A stretch of DNA of 64,000 nt from Parelaphostrongylus tenuis (GCA_019055375.1 JAHQIW010005108.1:1-64000), one strand, 5' to 3'; positions 1 to 11,165 are shown, counted from the stretch's first letter. A program made the numbers and translations. The notes: generated from the letters alone by a model not told the origin.

Positions 1-117
1 CTCATCTCCCAGCCATTTCGACTCTAGGACGGGAAGGAAAAGGAATCAAATGCTAGAAGTACTGGCTTGGATTCGCACAGTGAAAAAAGATGGAACTGTG
101 AAGACAAATCGAAATTA
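1..117 (+). repeat. SINE-C 3' part
   Basis: From about position 43 the sequence matches the 3' end of the SINE-C copy at 34430-34720, including the shared words AATGCTAGAAGTACTGGCTT and ATGGAACTGTGAAGACAAAT. The 5' tRNA-like head is missing or too diverged at the window edge. Confidence 0.6.
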
Positions 118-1525
118 AAATAACAAAAAAAGTGGAAAAATATGCCGCTACTAACTGTCGGCTTGTTTTGAGCAATTTCCAAAACAGCATGCCTACTAAT
201 AACAGATAACTGAGAGCACAGACTTCCAATCATAGAACTTGAGCTCAGATTGAGTTGGCGAGTCCCTATTTAGAGGTTTGGCGCGTGTTGCTCTTATAGC
301 AATCCAGGGCTCATTTTTGGTGATGACAGACTTGGGAAAGTCCTACGTGTGCGGTCGCAGCAGAAGCCTTTCGCAGATGGTCATGTGTGCTGCGTGGTCG
401 TCGTCGTCGGTCAATTCACGAGGGCTTCATTGAGACATCTGTGGACAGTACCCTATTACATCTATAGTAGATGGAGAGCGATGGTGCTGTAGCCGTGTTC
501 AAGTGCCTGATCAAGGCTAGCAGAATAATCTCTACCATAACAGCCTTTTAATAGTAACCAAAATTGAAGTAGGAAAAAAATGGACAAAACAAGAGTGCGA
601 AGGAAACTATGGAACAATCCAGTAAACGTACAAATATCTGGACAAGAAACTGTTTGAACTATACATATGTACATGCATACGTATATATGTACATATGTAG
701 ATCAATTCATTTAAGGTAATCAAAGGCTAACATCTAGACAGTATGATGGATTGGCTGCAGTCATGCTAGCCACTGATCTTTTAGGAACTGTATGTTTTGC
801 GAAATGTACATTCTGTATTGCAATCGCATAATATCATAGTACCATGGGTACTGAAAAGTTGTTGCTAATGACTATAGATCGTATTTCGAAACTGTATGTG
901 CATGTTATTGAGAGAGCTCATCATAATCTCTATGCAGGACGGCTCAGCTCCTGCAAAATATTGTAAAACAGCTGTTGTAGAAATTTAAGAAAAAGTATGT
1001 TTAATTGAACATTTTGAATAGAATTCAATTCCATTTAAAGGGTAATTGTCGAATAGACGAAATCTACGTTGAGTGAAAGAGTGCCAAGTGAGAAACTAGA
1101 ATCGGGGCAATGAAAAGACTGTATTCTACGACCAAAACTACAATTTCTAGGCAAAAAGGAAGAATTGTTAAGCGCTGCTGTTTGCACAAAGACAAATTGC
1201 CGTTGAAAGGAGGATAATGAATAAGTTTTGACTACTGAATAAATTTTGGTACTTGTCTATTCTAAGGCGACGACTGAATAATCGACTCTATTCGCTGGAC
1301 AAAAACTTTGCATAAGAGTATTAGTAGTCATTTGAAAGCTCAAACCTCTGGCTAGTGCGGAAAGTGGCCATTTGAAAAATAAAACTCTTTTGACGTTGTC
1401 ACAGAAAGAAAACCTTAGTGCTTCAAACGCGCACTTTCCTCACAAAACAGAGTTCTTTCAATAGCACTGCTTCACATGAGCGATCACGTGTTCTTTGGAA
1501 AATTTGAGGGCTAGGGACAAGCAAG

Positions 1526-1570
1526 GAGAGGGATTGAGGGGAGGGGTGGAGGGGTGAGGTGTGGGTGGAG
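1526..1570 (+). other. G-rich tract with quadruplex potential
   Basis: Three runs of four guanines plus a further GGG run lie within about 40 bases, which fits a G-quadruplex pattern. The matching place in the duplicate (about 36210-36235) keeps only part of the tract. Confidence 0.45.
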
Positions 1571-2483
1571 CTGATGCAATAACAGATTGGTTTTCTCATA
1601 TGAAAGTGCGATGTTTGCTATTCAGTTGGGAATCACTTCTCTGTTTTGAAATGAACCACAGATCGAACTTATGACCCCATCCTACAAGATTTTCCGTACA
1701 TAGTCATGTGTTCTTCGTGCTTTTAGCAAACTAATAGTTGAATTGAGCGGCCGATGGAATCTATTTCTATTCTCAATTTTACAGCGTAATAGAAGAGTTT
1801 TTCAAAAAACCGACCGTGTTTTGTGCTAGCCAAAAATTTAAGCTTTTGAATGATCGCTAACACTCCTGTGAAAAGTTCTTCTTCAGCAAATGAAGCCTAA
1901 TCTTTATTTTGGCCTTATAATGGACAAGAACAAAATTTTTATGTGAAAAATGTTTACGTTACAGTAAGATGTAAGATCAACTTTAGCACTGCTTAATTCT
2001 TACAGGAACAACGTAATAATCTTCAAGGGAAGGAAGTACTACGTTCTTGAAGAAATTTTTCGAGTTGACAGACTATATAAATGTACAATAAACGTGGAAA
2101 AACGTTTTTTCACAGGGGTATGGTTTTTTTTCGTTGGAGAATAAAAATCTTTGGTAAAATAGGCACTCTTCCTGTCGAAAAATCCTTTGAAGAAGTTTCT
2201 TCAATGATATTACACCTTTATGCGACAACGCAGTGCCTTAAGATTTTGGACTCTACTTTGATAATTAGCAGTGAACCCGTTAAGAAGTAGAAGTGACTAG
2301 CTAATCATTCCAAAGTGAAATATGATCTTCTCTTCGCTGTTACAGTGCATCAAGAAGGCTTTTTTGAAAACAAGCCTAGCTTTGGAATTGATAAGCTATG
2401 GAGCGACAACTACTAGATTTGGGAAAAGTTTCTTAACACTCCTGTAAAATTAAAATTTTATGTTTGTTTCACACAGTATCGGC

Positions 2484-2822
2484 CATTGTAAATTCATGGC
2501 ATTATCTCAAGAATATTTCTATGTGAAACTTATGAGCGTACGGTGCTTTGAAGGAGAAGTGCCTGATATTGATGGTCGAAAGTGCGGCCTTTATCAGCAA
2601 ACTAATGTTCTCACCTCACGTTGCAAAGAAAATAGAGAAACGTTTGATGAACTGGAGGGAGGCGATGTCTTGCTGCGCCTAAACTACAGCTCAGATGCTG
2701 CGCCGACCGATTATGGTCCAGTTTCACTCAATGAAACAATTCCTGAGTGGATGTCGAATCGAGACTTGGATCAAGCTGAAGAGGCATGCCAGGAATTCCG
2801 TCAATTCAAGTCCAGGGAATGA
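2484..2822 (+). pseudogene. Exon-like open frame with paralogue at 37 kb
   Basis: I do not recognise the product. An open frame from an ATG at 2460 encodes 120 residues. Its first part (around CKFMALSQEYFY and RCFEGEV) aligns without indels for about 95 bases with about 37165-37260 in the duplicate, giving a similar peptide (CEFMTVSEKYFY, RCVEGEV). After that point the right copy shifts frame. This could be a decayed exon of a duplicated gene or simply duplicated non-coding DNA with a chance open frame. The ungapped conserved part is the only support for coding. Confidence 0.25.
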
Positions 2823-3523
2823 CGATTTCAAGCACATCAGGCGACTCGCTGATCCTTGGCAAAAGTTCGCGGAAAATGATGCTCTTTGTTTCGAAGAATA
2901 GTGCCGCTCTTTTTAATTAAATTTATGAATAAACTTTGGATTTTCAGAGAATGTCTGGAAACTTTTCCCTCACTCTCGAGTAAGCCTGATGAAAAAGCCG
3001 TGTCCGGTAAAAGACGAGGAAAAGACTATGTATCACATTTAGAACACACAGTCCACAAAAGATTGAGTCTAACGACTTCTTTAGAACGAATAAAGACGTT
3101 TTCCTTACCTCAAATGGCACTGTGATCAAAGGTGAAATAAGTGGCACTAAGGGTTAGGAGCAGCCGCGTCCGTCCAGAACAAGGAAAACACTGTTATTAT
3201 GCGTAAAGCGACGCGCTTTGTATGTACGTAGTTGCACATAAGATCACCTATCTGACGAGAATTCAAGTGGAACTGGACTTCGGTGAGGCCTGGTTTACGT
3301 GTTCTACGGCGACATCTGAATGTGATAAAATTTTGACAACAGATTTTGTGGGTCTGCGAAACTATCGAAAACGTTTCTGAACGTTATTTATGCCATTTTC
3401 TCCTGTTAATCGAAGAAGCCATCTTCAGTAAAACTCGCTGGCTATAGACTTGATTACACTACAGTACCACTTATTTTTTAAAATATTTCGTAATTGCCCA
3501 TTCTCAAAATTATAATTGTTGAA

Positions 3524-3825
3524 AGGAGCGCATGCGTCGCAGTGGTTAGAGGTGCTGTGCGCCGCATACAAGGTCGATGGTGCGATCACGCGCTCATGGC
3601 TCACCAAACCATTCATCCAGCAGGGTTGGTAAATTGGTACCTGATTGGTTTCAGGCTTGTCTGGTAGGATAGACAGCATTGACTCGATACAGCGGAGGCC
3701 ACTGAGAGTCACTGTAAGATCCAGACATGCAATCAATCACCTCAAACTAAGATACTGAAGACAAACGCATGGCACACGCCTTAGAGATTGATCAACGTCG
3801 ACACCTTTATCCTTTATCTCTTATT
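3524..3825 (+). mobile_element. SINE-A, tRNA-derived
   Basis: The 5' head has a pol III A-box-like segment (CGTCGCAGTGGTTAGAGG) and a B-box-like segment (GATGGTGCGATCACG). It is followed by a body shared with copies near 16.2-16.5, 32.6-32.9 and 38.2-38.5 kb (TTGGTACC, GACTCGATACAG, GGCC, CAGACATGCA) and a tail of TTATCCTTTATC type. This layout is typical of tRNA-derived SINEs mobilised by a LINE. The matching copy at 38203 lies in duplicate block 1. Confidence 0.8.
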
Positions 3826-6704
3826 TGTCGGAATTGGCACGAACCTCACAATCTGCCTCATATGGACACTATGGTGCCATTACATTTCTAAACAGTCCTT
3901 TTGATTCTTCTCCTTTTAAGCCTTTAGGGACGGCAGTTGATCGGTCGCACAGCGCAATTCGCAAAAGGCGCGCCATTTTTGTTATTAAATCAAGTTTTCT
4001 CCTCCATTTGGATAATGAAACCCCCGGTTTTGTGTTACTCTGATGCTCCATGATTTTCTCTACGTGCTTATATGTTTTCCATGCATATAAGCTATTCTAT
4101 GCAATAAAAACTTTGAGTGTAAACGTAATCTTTTTTGGCTTTCACAGCGCCCCACTATAACCTTTCAAAAACCGATTGCAGCATCGAGTTTTCCGAAATT
4201 TGGCCTGTTAAATGACTGATAAGAGTCAGGCGAAGAACCATATACAAGCCCCAGCCAAGCAAGTAAGCAAAGTGAGCACGAAAAATAATTTTTTCCGCTG
4301 CTATAGCGTTATAAAAAGCCTCTTCCGAAAGTCAAACATGATATTGAAATCGAACGACTACCATGTGTCTAGGAGAAGAGTTTTGTTCAGCAAAAAACCT
4401 TCAAACAACGCATCTCAGCATTTACACGTCATCCCTTGAGGGTTGAAAGCTGACTTTTTCACTCTCTCCTTCTTTTCTCCTTCTTTTCTTCCTGGGGGTA
4501 CTAAGAGAGAACAAACGACCTAACTTCTAGGAATGTAAGGTAAGCAGGAATATGAGCATCGCCTTGAATGTCAAAGTAGAAGTGAGCGTAATCTTTTGTG
4601 AAACGTCTATTGTTGACTCTCCAACAATGCATATTTTTGAACGAGCTACTCTCTGTGATTGTACCATTACAGTGAGACTATCGGAGTTATATAGCATGAT
4701 GCTTGGCAGCTGAAGACTATGCTTGAAGCTGATGAATCGCCAATAAAAATTGTCGAATATAAAATACTAGAGTGTATAGATTTACTGTCTTCGTCCTTTG
4801 TTACGGAAAACATTTTTCTTCTCCTGAAAACTCTACAAAAATTTCATTGCTCCAACTGGCTGCTTTACATTCTGGTTGTAATCAATTTAATACAAGCCTT
4901 TGATAGTCACATTTCGTAAGCCTACTTTTGACAGTCAGAGGCTGTGATTGTAATTATAAAGCCAATTTTTTTGGCAAGTTAAGTATCTTATGCACCAAAG
5001 CATATGAGCGTGCGAACAAGGTCATGGAGCATATGCAGATTAAAAGAAGTGCAGAAATTCATCCCTCCTGAGGGCTGCGCGCTCACAAGCGCTCGCTACT
5101 TTCCATTGTGATCTTTACTATCTGTGAACGAGCTCAGAGAACCTCAATGTGCGTCCATATGAAATCGCTATAATCACTATTGACAAACAAATTACGTTGT
5201 ATGTAAATGACACAGTTCACGCGACTTCTATGTTCTGTAAACTGATTGTGCCTATACAATCTCACAGCTTGCAAGAATTAGCGCTTTTTAAATGTAACAT
5301 CCAATTACAAAACGATTAGAATATACAATAACACGCTTTACATACAATATCCATCTAGATCTCTTCGCTTTTCATTGAATCTGGACATTATTTAAGCCAT
5401 TTGAACAGATATATAAATTCTACAGGCAGCATGTAGTGTCAATAGCAAGAGATATGTGCCGTGGAATTTGAATTTCTATAATCTTGCTATTAAGATGCTA
5501 TTAGAAATTGCTATTAGGAAGAACTGACATAAACCAGGGATAGAGAATTTCCTCACACTAATTTAAGTGGGAAAGCAATCTTTTAAAACGGGTGATGGAA
5601 AGAAGATCCCTGATATGCTGATAAATCTCCGAAGCCACTTCGACGTGGTTGAACTGCCATCATCTTAAAGAAGTGGAGAATCCATTCGCAAAAGTGGAAA
5701 ATTAACGAGAAAGAAGAACCCTCCTGAAAGCATTAGAGTAGAGGAAAAGTGGGTACATTTCGGTCAGACGGCGACAAATATTTGAGCCAATCTCAATCTC
5801 TAGACTAGAAACTTCTTATAAAAGATTCAGTAATTATTCGAATAATTTCTGGCTAAAGATTTACATGACTGACTTCTCAACAGACCTTTTTATAGCGGTG
5901 TAAAGTCTAAAGTCAAATTATGTTTCTTGTGGCCACGTCTTTTTTTCTTATTTCACTTATATTTCCCTGGGAAAAACTCTATCCTTAGAGTGCGTATTCA
6001 CTATATAGCAGAAGCTTTGAAGGACTCAACAGTATGTTTTCTTCTCGAAAAATTCTTTTGATCGTTAATCTCCTCTGGTCTTTTGATTTGTGCTTTAAAC
6101 CTTGTCGGACAGAGCTCATTCTCCAGACTATCAGTAATCATCTGATAGCGTAATGTTACCCGATTCTACCAATGTGCTTATTTTCTGGAAATACGGCTTA
6201 GCAGGGAAAATAAGAGGTTGTTTATCGGCTATTGGACAAAGCGAGGTCCGTGTTAGAAGCGGGGGGAACGTGGCAGGGGGCGGAGTCAAACGAGACGACT
6301 GATATACTGTTATTCAATTGGAATTTTTCTTTCTTCCGCTCTGAAAAAAGGTTTCTGATAAGACGATTGACTGGGATGTTGAGAAAGTTTCTCTACACAA
6401 TTGATATATTTTTCGGCTTCCAGCGAATTATATCGTGCCGTAAAAATGAAGGCGAAAGACGAGTGTGAATAAAATTCTATCCTGAATGCCACCGTTATAA
6501 AAGGGTGTTTCGAAAAACCGCTGACGAGGGCTAGCCAGAGATTTGAGATTTCGGACGATTGCTGACACTCTTATGAAAATTCTTGTTCAACGAATGAGAT
6601 CGCCTTGAAAATTTTTTGCCGTCTAACTGAACTGTAACGGAAAGTACATACAAGTTCTAATTAATAATGTACGTATGTGGTCACAGGACAGACTTCTCAG
6701 GGTG

Positions 6705-7105
6705 TCTTAGACACTGAACGAACAGTGTTGTACACTCGATTGCTTTTGGCTGGTACGTTTTCTTAAGAAAACACTCTGAAACGAAAGGTATAATATGTCA
6801 ACGGTACCAGCCAAGAGCAATCAACTGTACAACACTGTCTGTTCAGTGGTAATTTCACTGGAATTACAGTGTAAAATGTTCGTTGTGGCCTACTCTTAGT
6901 ATAAGAGACTGAGCGCCCCCAAGGATTGGCTAGAGACGAGAAGGGTACTGCCCGACTAATGAGACTGTCTAGGTTGAAACACGTGTAACGTGCTTTACAA
7001 TTCAGCCCTTATGTAACAGGCCATATGTGTGGCTCAAAAAATTATTTTCTAACATATTGAAGTTTCCGCATGGTCTCAAAAACCACTCAAAACGAAAGGA
7101 TGTAG
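6705..7105 (+). mobile_element. Retrozyme family B remnant, degenerate
   Basis: Sequence words of family B appear in order on the plus strand: the GTGTACAACACT-like segment, the TTCACTGGA..TACAGTGTAAA segment, a degenerate hammerhead at 6950-6993, then TCAGCCC and GTGGCTCAAAAA. An inverted part lies at about 6713-6768, facing 6803-6845 (GGTACCAGCC arms). Inverted plus direct copies recur in the better-preserved family members. It directly follows the end of duplication block 1. Confidence 0.6.
6950..6993 (+). ncRNA. Hammerhead ribozyme remnant (family B)
   Basis: GCCCGA is followed by CTAATGA, a poorly paired stem II, then GAA, ACACGTGT and A. G5 of the essential CUGANGA box has become A, and the 5' strand of stem I (ACGTGC) no longer pairs with GCCCGA. 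It is expected to be inactive. Confidence 0.5.
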
Positions 7106-7539
7106 GATAGTTTACAGAGCGCTATAAAATTTGTCATACTTGTTGCAGCTGCCTATTTTGCCGTTTCGCTTTCCTCTTATAATATTCATATATTCAATGG
7201 GCCATTAAGCAAATCACTGGATCAACATAGAGATGTGCCGGAAAAAAACCAGAAATTGCAAGCAAAACGCTTAGAAGAGCAGAAAGACAGTTACATCTAA
7301 GAAAACCGTCTGTTTATTTCGCCTTAGTTCATCACCTTATTTGGCCCGCTTCCAATTTCTTTCCTACTGTGCGGATCCTAGTTCTTTTAGCATTCGATTG
7401 GTTTCCTCGGTTGCTTGAAGATTTCATATTCTACACCAACGTCGTAGTACACTGACTGAGCATATCTACATGCAACTCCCGCGGATAACCAAGCTAGAGT
7501 TAGTCAGAATTATCTCATATGCAATATCTATTAGCGTAT

Positions 7540-7755
7540 GTGGATTCAATGTCGATTCGACTACCTGGGTCAAACCGCTGACGGTTGGTTGCCGACAGAT
7601 AGATGCGTTGTAGCGCTGAAAGACTGGCGTCAAAACAGGTGTTGGTAGTGCAACTGCTCGATCACGCGCCCCCGGAGAGGGCGAAATGCGGGTTGAATTC
7701 CTAACAAACGCAAAAGCTTCCACATCACTCTGCGTCACTGTGTACATTTTGAAAA
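7540..7755 (+). mobile_element. SINE-B, tRNA-derived
   Basis: The body (GGATTCAATGTCGATTCGAC, AAACCGCTGACGGTTGG, GATAGATGCGTTGTAGCG) is followed by a tRNA-like part with a TAGTGCAAC A-box-like segment and a GGGTTGAATTCC B-box-like segment, then the tail words shared with 15.3 and 44.1 kb (TCCACATCACT). It is plus oriented and decayed. Confidence 0.65.
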
Positions 7756-7794
7756 CATTTGTAACCGTGATAAAAAAAAAGTCTCGTGTAGATC

Positions 7795-8330
7795 TAAAAC
7801 AATCAACGTACTCCCAGATAGGCGGTGAAGTCGTGGCTCTCTTACGTGGTCGGTACCGAGTAGGTCACGCTCCGCTTTATATGTGTTCATGAACGAGGAG
7901 TACACACTAAGCCTAAATCTTCCTGTAATCAATTCAAATATGGCAGTATATGCTTATTTCCTCAAACGACTTGACATTATGATACATCATAGGGATCCCA
8001 GCATTCCCAGCACTTAAAAACCATTCTCGCCTTTATCCTATACGAAGATTTCAACATTTCATGAGTTGTTTCGACTACAGTTTGAAAACTGCGTCTTCTA
8101 GTGAATAATGTAGAATCGAGCTGGCTTCAGTCAGACATTCTTACAATCTCGGAGAAACCCGAGCTAGGGTGTTTCATGAGGAGTTCGCTGACTGATAGTG
8201 GGTGACTGCTGAAATGGAAGTTGACCCAGAATCCTGTTTTTTGATAGCCTGCAGCATTAATTACTTGCTCATAGACCCCTTTACTCGATGTTTCACCATA
8301 TAGAAATAAAAATAAGCCAATGCATAGAAT
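7795..8330. repeat. Segmental duplication block 3, left copy
   Basis: It aligns with about 25420-25900 in the same orientation, sharing for example GTAGATCTA, GAAGTCGTGGCT/GAAGTTGTGGCT, CATGAACGAG and CAATCTCGGAG. It is diverged and has many indels. Neither strand gives a convincing reading frame in both copies. Confidence 0.7.
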
Positions 8331-8479
8331 ACGGTTTTCATTTTTGTTCCCCAAAGGGCTTGAACGGTTCCGAAGTCCCTCAGAACGGAAAGAGACCTTG
8401 CCAGTGACCCACTTTAGTTAACCATTAAGATTATTGCATTAGTTGCAGAGATTAGTATTCGTATCTAAGCAAAAAAGAC

Positions 8480-8690
8480 AGTGATGTGCAATACATCTGA
8501 AGCAGGCTTAACTTGAGCCCGCTTTTCACCCAATCCGGGGCGCGTGCTCTATCCCTTGCACCACCGACGCTTGTTATGCCACAGCTATTTCTACACTAAA
8601 ACGCTTCAATCTATCAACAAGCAACTGATAACGGTATGGTAAAGGTAGCCGATATCGACATTGAACCCACTCACGCTGACAGATGGTCGG
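8480..8690 (-). mobile_element. SINE-B, minus orientation
   Basis: The reverse complement shows the body segment (GTGGGTTCAATGTCGATAT) and the tRNA-like part with GGTGGTGCAAGGG. The B-box region is degenerate. It belongs to the same family as the copies at 7.6, 15.3, 28.1 and 44.0 kb. Confidence 0.55.
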
Positions 8691-8771
8691 TATTGGATGA
8701 TCAAATAGAAATCTTTTTATTCAGCTCCTATCTTTATTTTTACTGCTATCTATTCATTTATCTTTTTTCAT

Positions 8772-9110
8772 ACTTATTATTTGAGCCAAGATGTCATGTG
8801 GTCTGTTATGAGCTCTTGTGCAGCCCGATACACATGTTCCCCCCTCAAAGCCTCGTCAGTCTGGCAGGCCCTTCGTCTTTAGTCAGTTCTCTTGGTTGCT
8901 CCTACGTCGCCCTCTAAATAGGCGACAACGAACGATCTACACAATCGCCGTCAAGTAAAAAATCATTAGATTGGCATTTTTCAACACTCGACTACTCTTT
9001 TTTGGCATTTTCGATATTATACCGTTTGTTACCGGCCCCATTTATAAGATATATTTATTTTGAGCGTGGCCTTGAAAAGACACTCGAAACAAGCGGTGTC
9101 ATATCCATCA
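8772..9110 (-). mobile_element. Retrozyme family B remnant with inverted part
   Basis: On the minus strand, a hammerhead-like core (8823-8866) is followed by the family-B words GCACAAGAGCTC, CAGACCACATGAC and GGCTCAAATAA. A short plus-strand part appears at about 9052-9108 (TTGAGCGTGG...ACACTCGAAA). This again gives a minus segment followed by a plus segment. Confidence 0.55.
8823..8866 (-). ncRNA. Hammerhead ribozyme remnant (family B)
   Basis: CTGACGA and the TCGGGC half of stem I are kept. The opposite half reads GCCAGA, and the conserved GAA after stem II reads GGGAAC with a disrupted stem. It is expected to be inactive. Confidence 0.45.
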
Positions 9111-9503
9111 GTTATTTATTTATTTATTCTTTTGTTGTGATTCTGTTTGATCATCCCGTACGCAAGAAGAACACATTCTAAGCATCAAAGGTAAAATATG
9201 TGTTAATGTATGAGCAAAGGTAATTGCCTGAGTGAGAAATCTTTAACTTCAGTGGAAAATTTTCGGAAAATTGGATGAAGAAAAACGCTCTCTCTGGAAA
9301 ATATTTCACATAATGATGAATATGGATCCCAGCAAGTCATTTGTAAAAGCCACACTTTGTAAAAAAACGTATTTCAATCTACACACTTACAATGTCATCG
9401 AAAGAATTCGAAAATCCGAGAATACTTTATTATCTTAGGAATGTAGCCTTCGCATTGAAAACCAAGGCCTTAGGAAACAATGGGAGTTCTTTTTATTAAA
9501 AAT

Positions 9504-9650
9504 ATGCTCCTATAATATATAATAATAATATAATAATAATATAATAAATAATAATAATAATAATAATAATAATATAATAAATAATAATAATAATAATAAT
9601 AATAATATAATAATAATAATAATAATAATATATATGCTCCTATAATATAA
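9504..9650. repeat. TAA/AAT microsatellite
   Basis: An imperfect AAT/TAA trinucleotide array of about 120 bases is bracketed by the direct word TATGCTCCTATAATAT on both sides. The bracketing suggests growth inside a duplicated short segment. Confidence 0.9.
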
Positions 9651-9983
9651 TATATTAGAACTTCCTTTAATGATGAGCTATTCTTATTTATCCATGAAGC
9701 TTTCTTGAAATGAAAATTTCACGACTTATTCGCTAATAATTTGCTGTAAATCTCAAAAACGGTTGACTACACCATACGAAAACGTTATTTTCCTTCCTTC
9801 AACGGAGCATACTATAGAAGTTTTTCACTAAACACTTTAGTTCTAAAATCAACATTTCTCATGCTATTGAGTAACTACAAAAACGGAGAGGGAGTTGGAA
9901 AAAATGCTTGAAAAACGGATGAAATGAGTTCCTTCTATCGAGGATGCGATTTTCTTATAGTGATGAGTTTATTGCCACAGAAC

Positions 9984-10032
9984 ATTGCTATATAGGCGCC
10001 TATTTCGTCCTATTGGGACTCATCAGTAGCAC
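9984..10032 (-). ncRNA. Type I hammerhead ribozyme A1
   Basis: On the minus strand: GTGCTA (stem I), CTGATGA, stem II GTCC/GGAC with loop CAATA, GAA, then short stem III ATAG/CTAT with loop GCGC, A17, and cleavage between 9991 and 9990. All catalytic core bases (CUGAUGA, GAA) are present. The 5' strand of stem I downstream of the cut is flanking target DNA and pairs by five bases. Confidence 0.88.
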
Positions 10033-10259
10033 CCTCCCTCGGTTCCGTCGATCCCTTGAGGTGAAACAATCCTCCAAAGGAACCGACGCCGAGTAAAATT
10101 AAGCACACAAAGTAGGATGATGTTATTACCTGACTTTGTGGCGACCGGCAGTCGAGCTTGCGGCTTTTAAAATGAACTATACTTCTGCTATCGACTGCTT
10201 TTTCAAAAGCTTCTTTAGAGGATTGTTTCACCTCAAGGGATCGACGGAACCGAGGGAGG

Positions 10260-10307
10260 GTGCTAGTGATGAGCCCCAATAGGGCGAAATAGGCGCCTAT
10301 ATAGCAC
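10260..10307 (+). ncRNA. Hammerhead ribozyme A2 with C3 to G change
   Basis: Stem I is GTGCTA/TAGCAC and stem III is ATAG/CTAT. Stem II is GCCC/GGGC, so a U-A pair in the sister copies is replaced by C-G on both sides, keeping the helix. The first core base is G instead of C (GTGATGA). C3 pairs with catalytic G8 in known structures, so this copy is probably inactive. The predicted cut would be 10301/10302. Confidence 0.85.
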
Positions 10308-10541
10308 TAGACCTATGGCTCAAAATATGTCATATCCTTATCAGATTAAATCATTTTGAGCGGGTCTGTAAAAAAGCAGTCGATAGCAGAAGTATAGTTC
10401 ATTTTAAAAGCCGCAAGCTCGACTGCCGGTCGCCACAAAGTCAGGTAATAACATCATCCTACTTTGTGTGCTTAATTTTACTCGGCGTCGGTTCCTTTGG
10501 AGGATTGTTTCACCTCAAGGGATCGACGGAACCGAGGGAGG

Positions 10542-10589
10542 GTGCTACTGATGAGTCCCAATAGGACGAAATAGGCGCCTATATAGCAC
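10542..10589 (+). ncRNA. Type I hammerhead ribozyme A3, intact core
   Basis: GTGCTA (10542-10547) pairs with TAGCAC (10584-10589). The core CTGATGA is at 10548-10554. Stem II GTCC/GGAC is closed by a five-base loop. GAA is at 10568-10570. Stem III ATAG/CTAT has loop GCGC, with A17 at 10583. Predicted cleavage is between 10583 and 10584. Every base usually required for activity is present. Confidence 0.92.
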
Positions 10590-10964
10590 TAGACCTATGG
10601 CTCAAAATATGTCATATCCTTATCAGATTAAATCATTTTGAGCGGGTCTGTAAAAAAGCAGTCGATAGCAGAAGTACAGAACATTGCTTTCGCTAAAAAT
10701 AGTTCTAATGATGATCTCTGTGACTAATGATGATTTTAAAAAATCTAATGATTTTATTTCTTTGTAGTGATGACACTCTTATCGCATATAAACTTTATTA
10801 AGAATATTAATAAATGCTATAGTTCAAGCGACAGACTAACTATTTTGGGAGCAAAACGAAGCCTTCTCTTGGCTCACACAGAAGTTTATGGAGACCTTTT
10901 CAGCGAGAAACTTGAGCTTCAAATTTGCCGAGATTTAAGCTCTCGAATGACCTGCATCACCTGT

Positions 10965-11165
10965 CGTCCCGTTGATCGTCGAGTGACTCGAGCGGGTACC
11001 AACAACACTTGAATTTTTTCCTATCGCGTGCAAGAGTGGCCCAGTGGGTCCTCCTCACTCTAGGGATTCGCTGAACATCATATCTTTCATCTGTGCTTTT
11101 CATGAAGAAATCGGGCCAACGGATCGGTGGTCTTACTGCTGATAGCTTGATATTCCGAGAAATCC
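10965..11165 (-). pseudogene. RTE-like LINE 3' end fragment
   Basis: The segment matches the last part of the RTE remnant at 14.1-14.3 kb, including the words TGTCGTCCCGTTGATCGT and AGTGGGTCCTCCTC. On the minus strand this encodes the end of an RTE-type reverse transcriptase ORF (RVPRARRTHWATL type motif in the better copy). It is too short and decayed to be functional. Confidence 0.7.

Larger units (their letters stand above)
30..6700 (+). repeat. Segmental duplication block 1, left copy
   Basis: This stretch aligns in direct orientation with about 34620-41320, for example around positions 60, 700, 2500, 3550, 4800 and 6640. Divergence is clear, with many substitutions and small indels, so it is old. 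It contains a SINE-A copy at the equivalent place in both copies, so that SINE predates the duplication. No complete gene is seen. The right limit is near 6700, where a retrozyme-like remnant begins. Apart from the entries listed inside it, the block is AT-rich sequence with no recognisable coding content. Confidence 0.85.
9977..10688 (+). mobile_element. Retrozyme family A, complete insertion with TSD
   Basis: This non-coding element of 686 bp (9990-10675) is flanked by a perfect 13-bp direct repeat, ACAGAACATTGCT, at 9977-9989 and 10676-10688. In order it holds a minus-strand partial monomer (9990 to about 10199), a short junction, a plus-strand partial monomer (from about 10213), one full 282-nt monomer (10302-10583, cleavage site to cleavage site) and a plus partial. 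Each unit ends in a hammerhead ribozyme, giving three in all. The left end of the element lies one base beyond the minus-strand cleavage site. A tandem ribozyme repeat without an ORF is the definition of a retrozyme: the RNA would self-cleave to monomers and circularise. The reverse transcriptase must be supplied in trans. Confidence 0.9.

Noticed and set aside
8127..8354. Conserved exon in duplication block 3
   Set aside because: The open frames of the two copies are in different frames and gaps are not multiples of three.
9504..9650. CRISPR-like or satellite array
   Set aside because: It is a simple TAA trinucleotide microsatellite without spacers; CRISPR is not expected in an animal genome.
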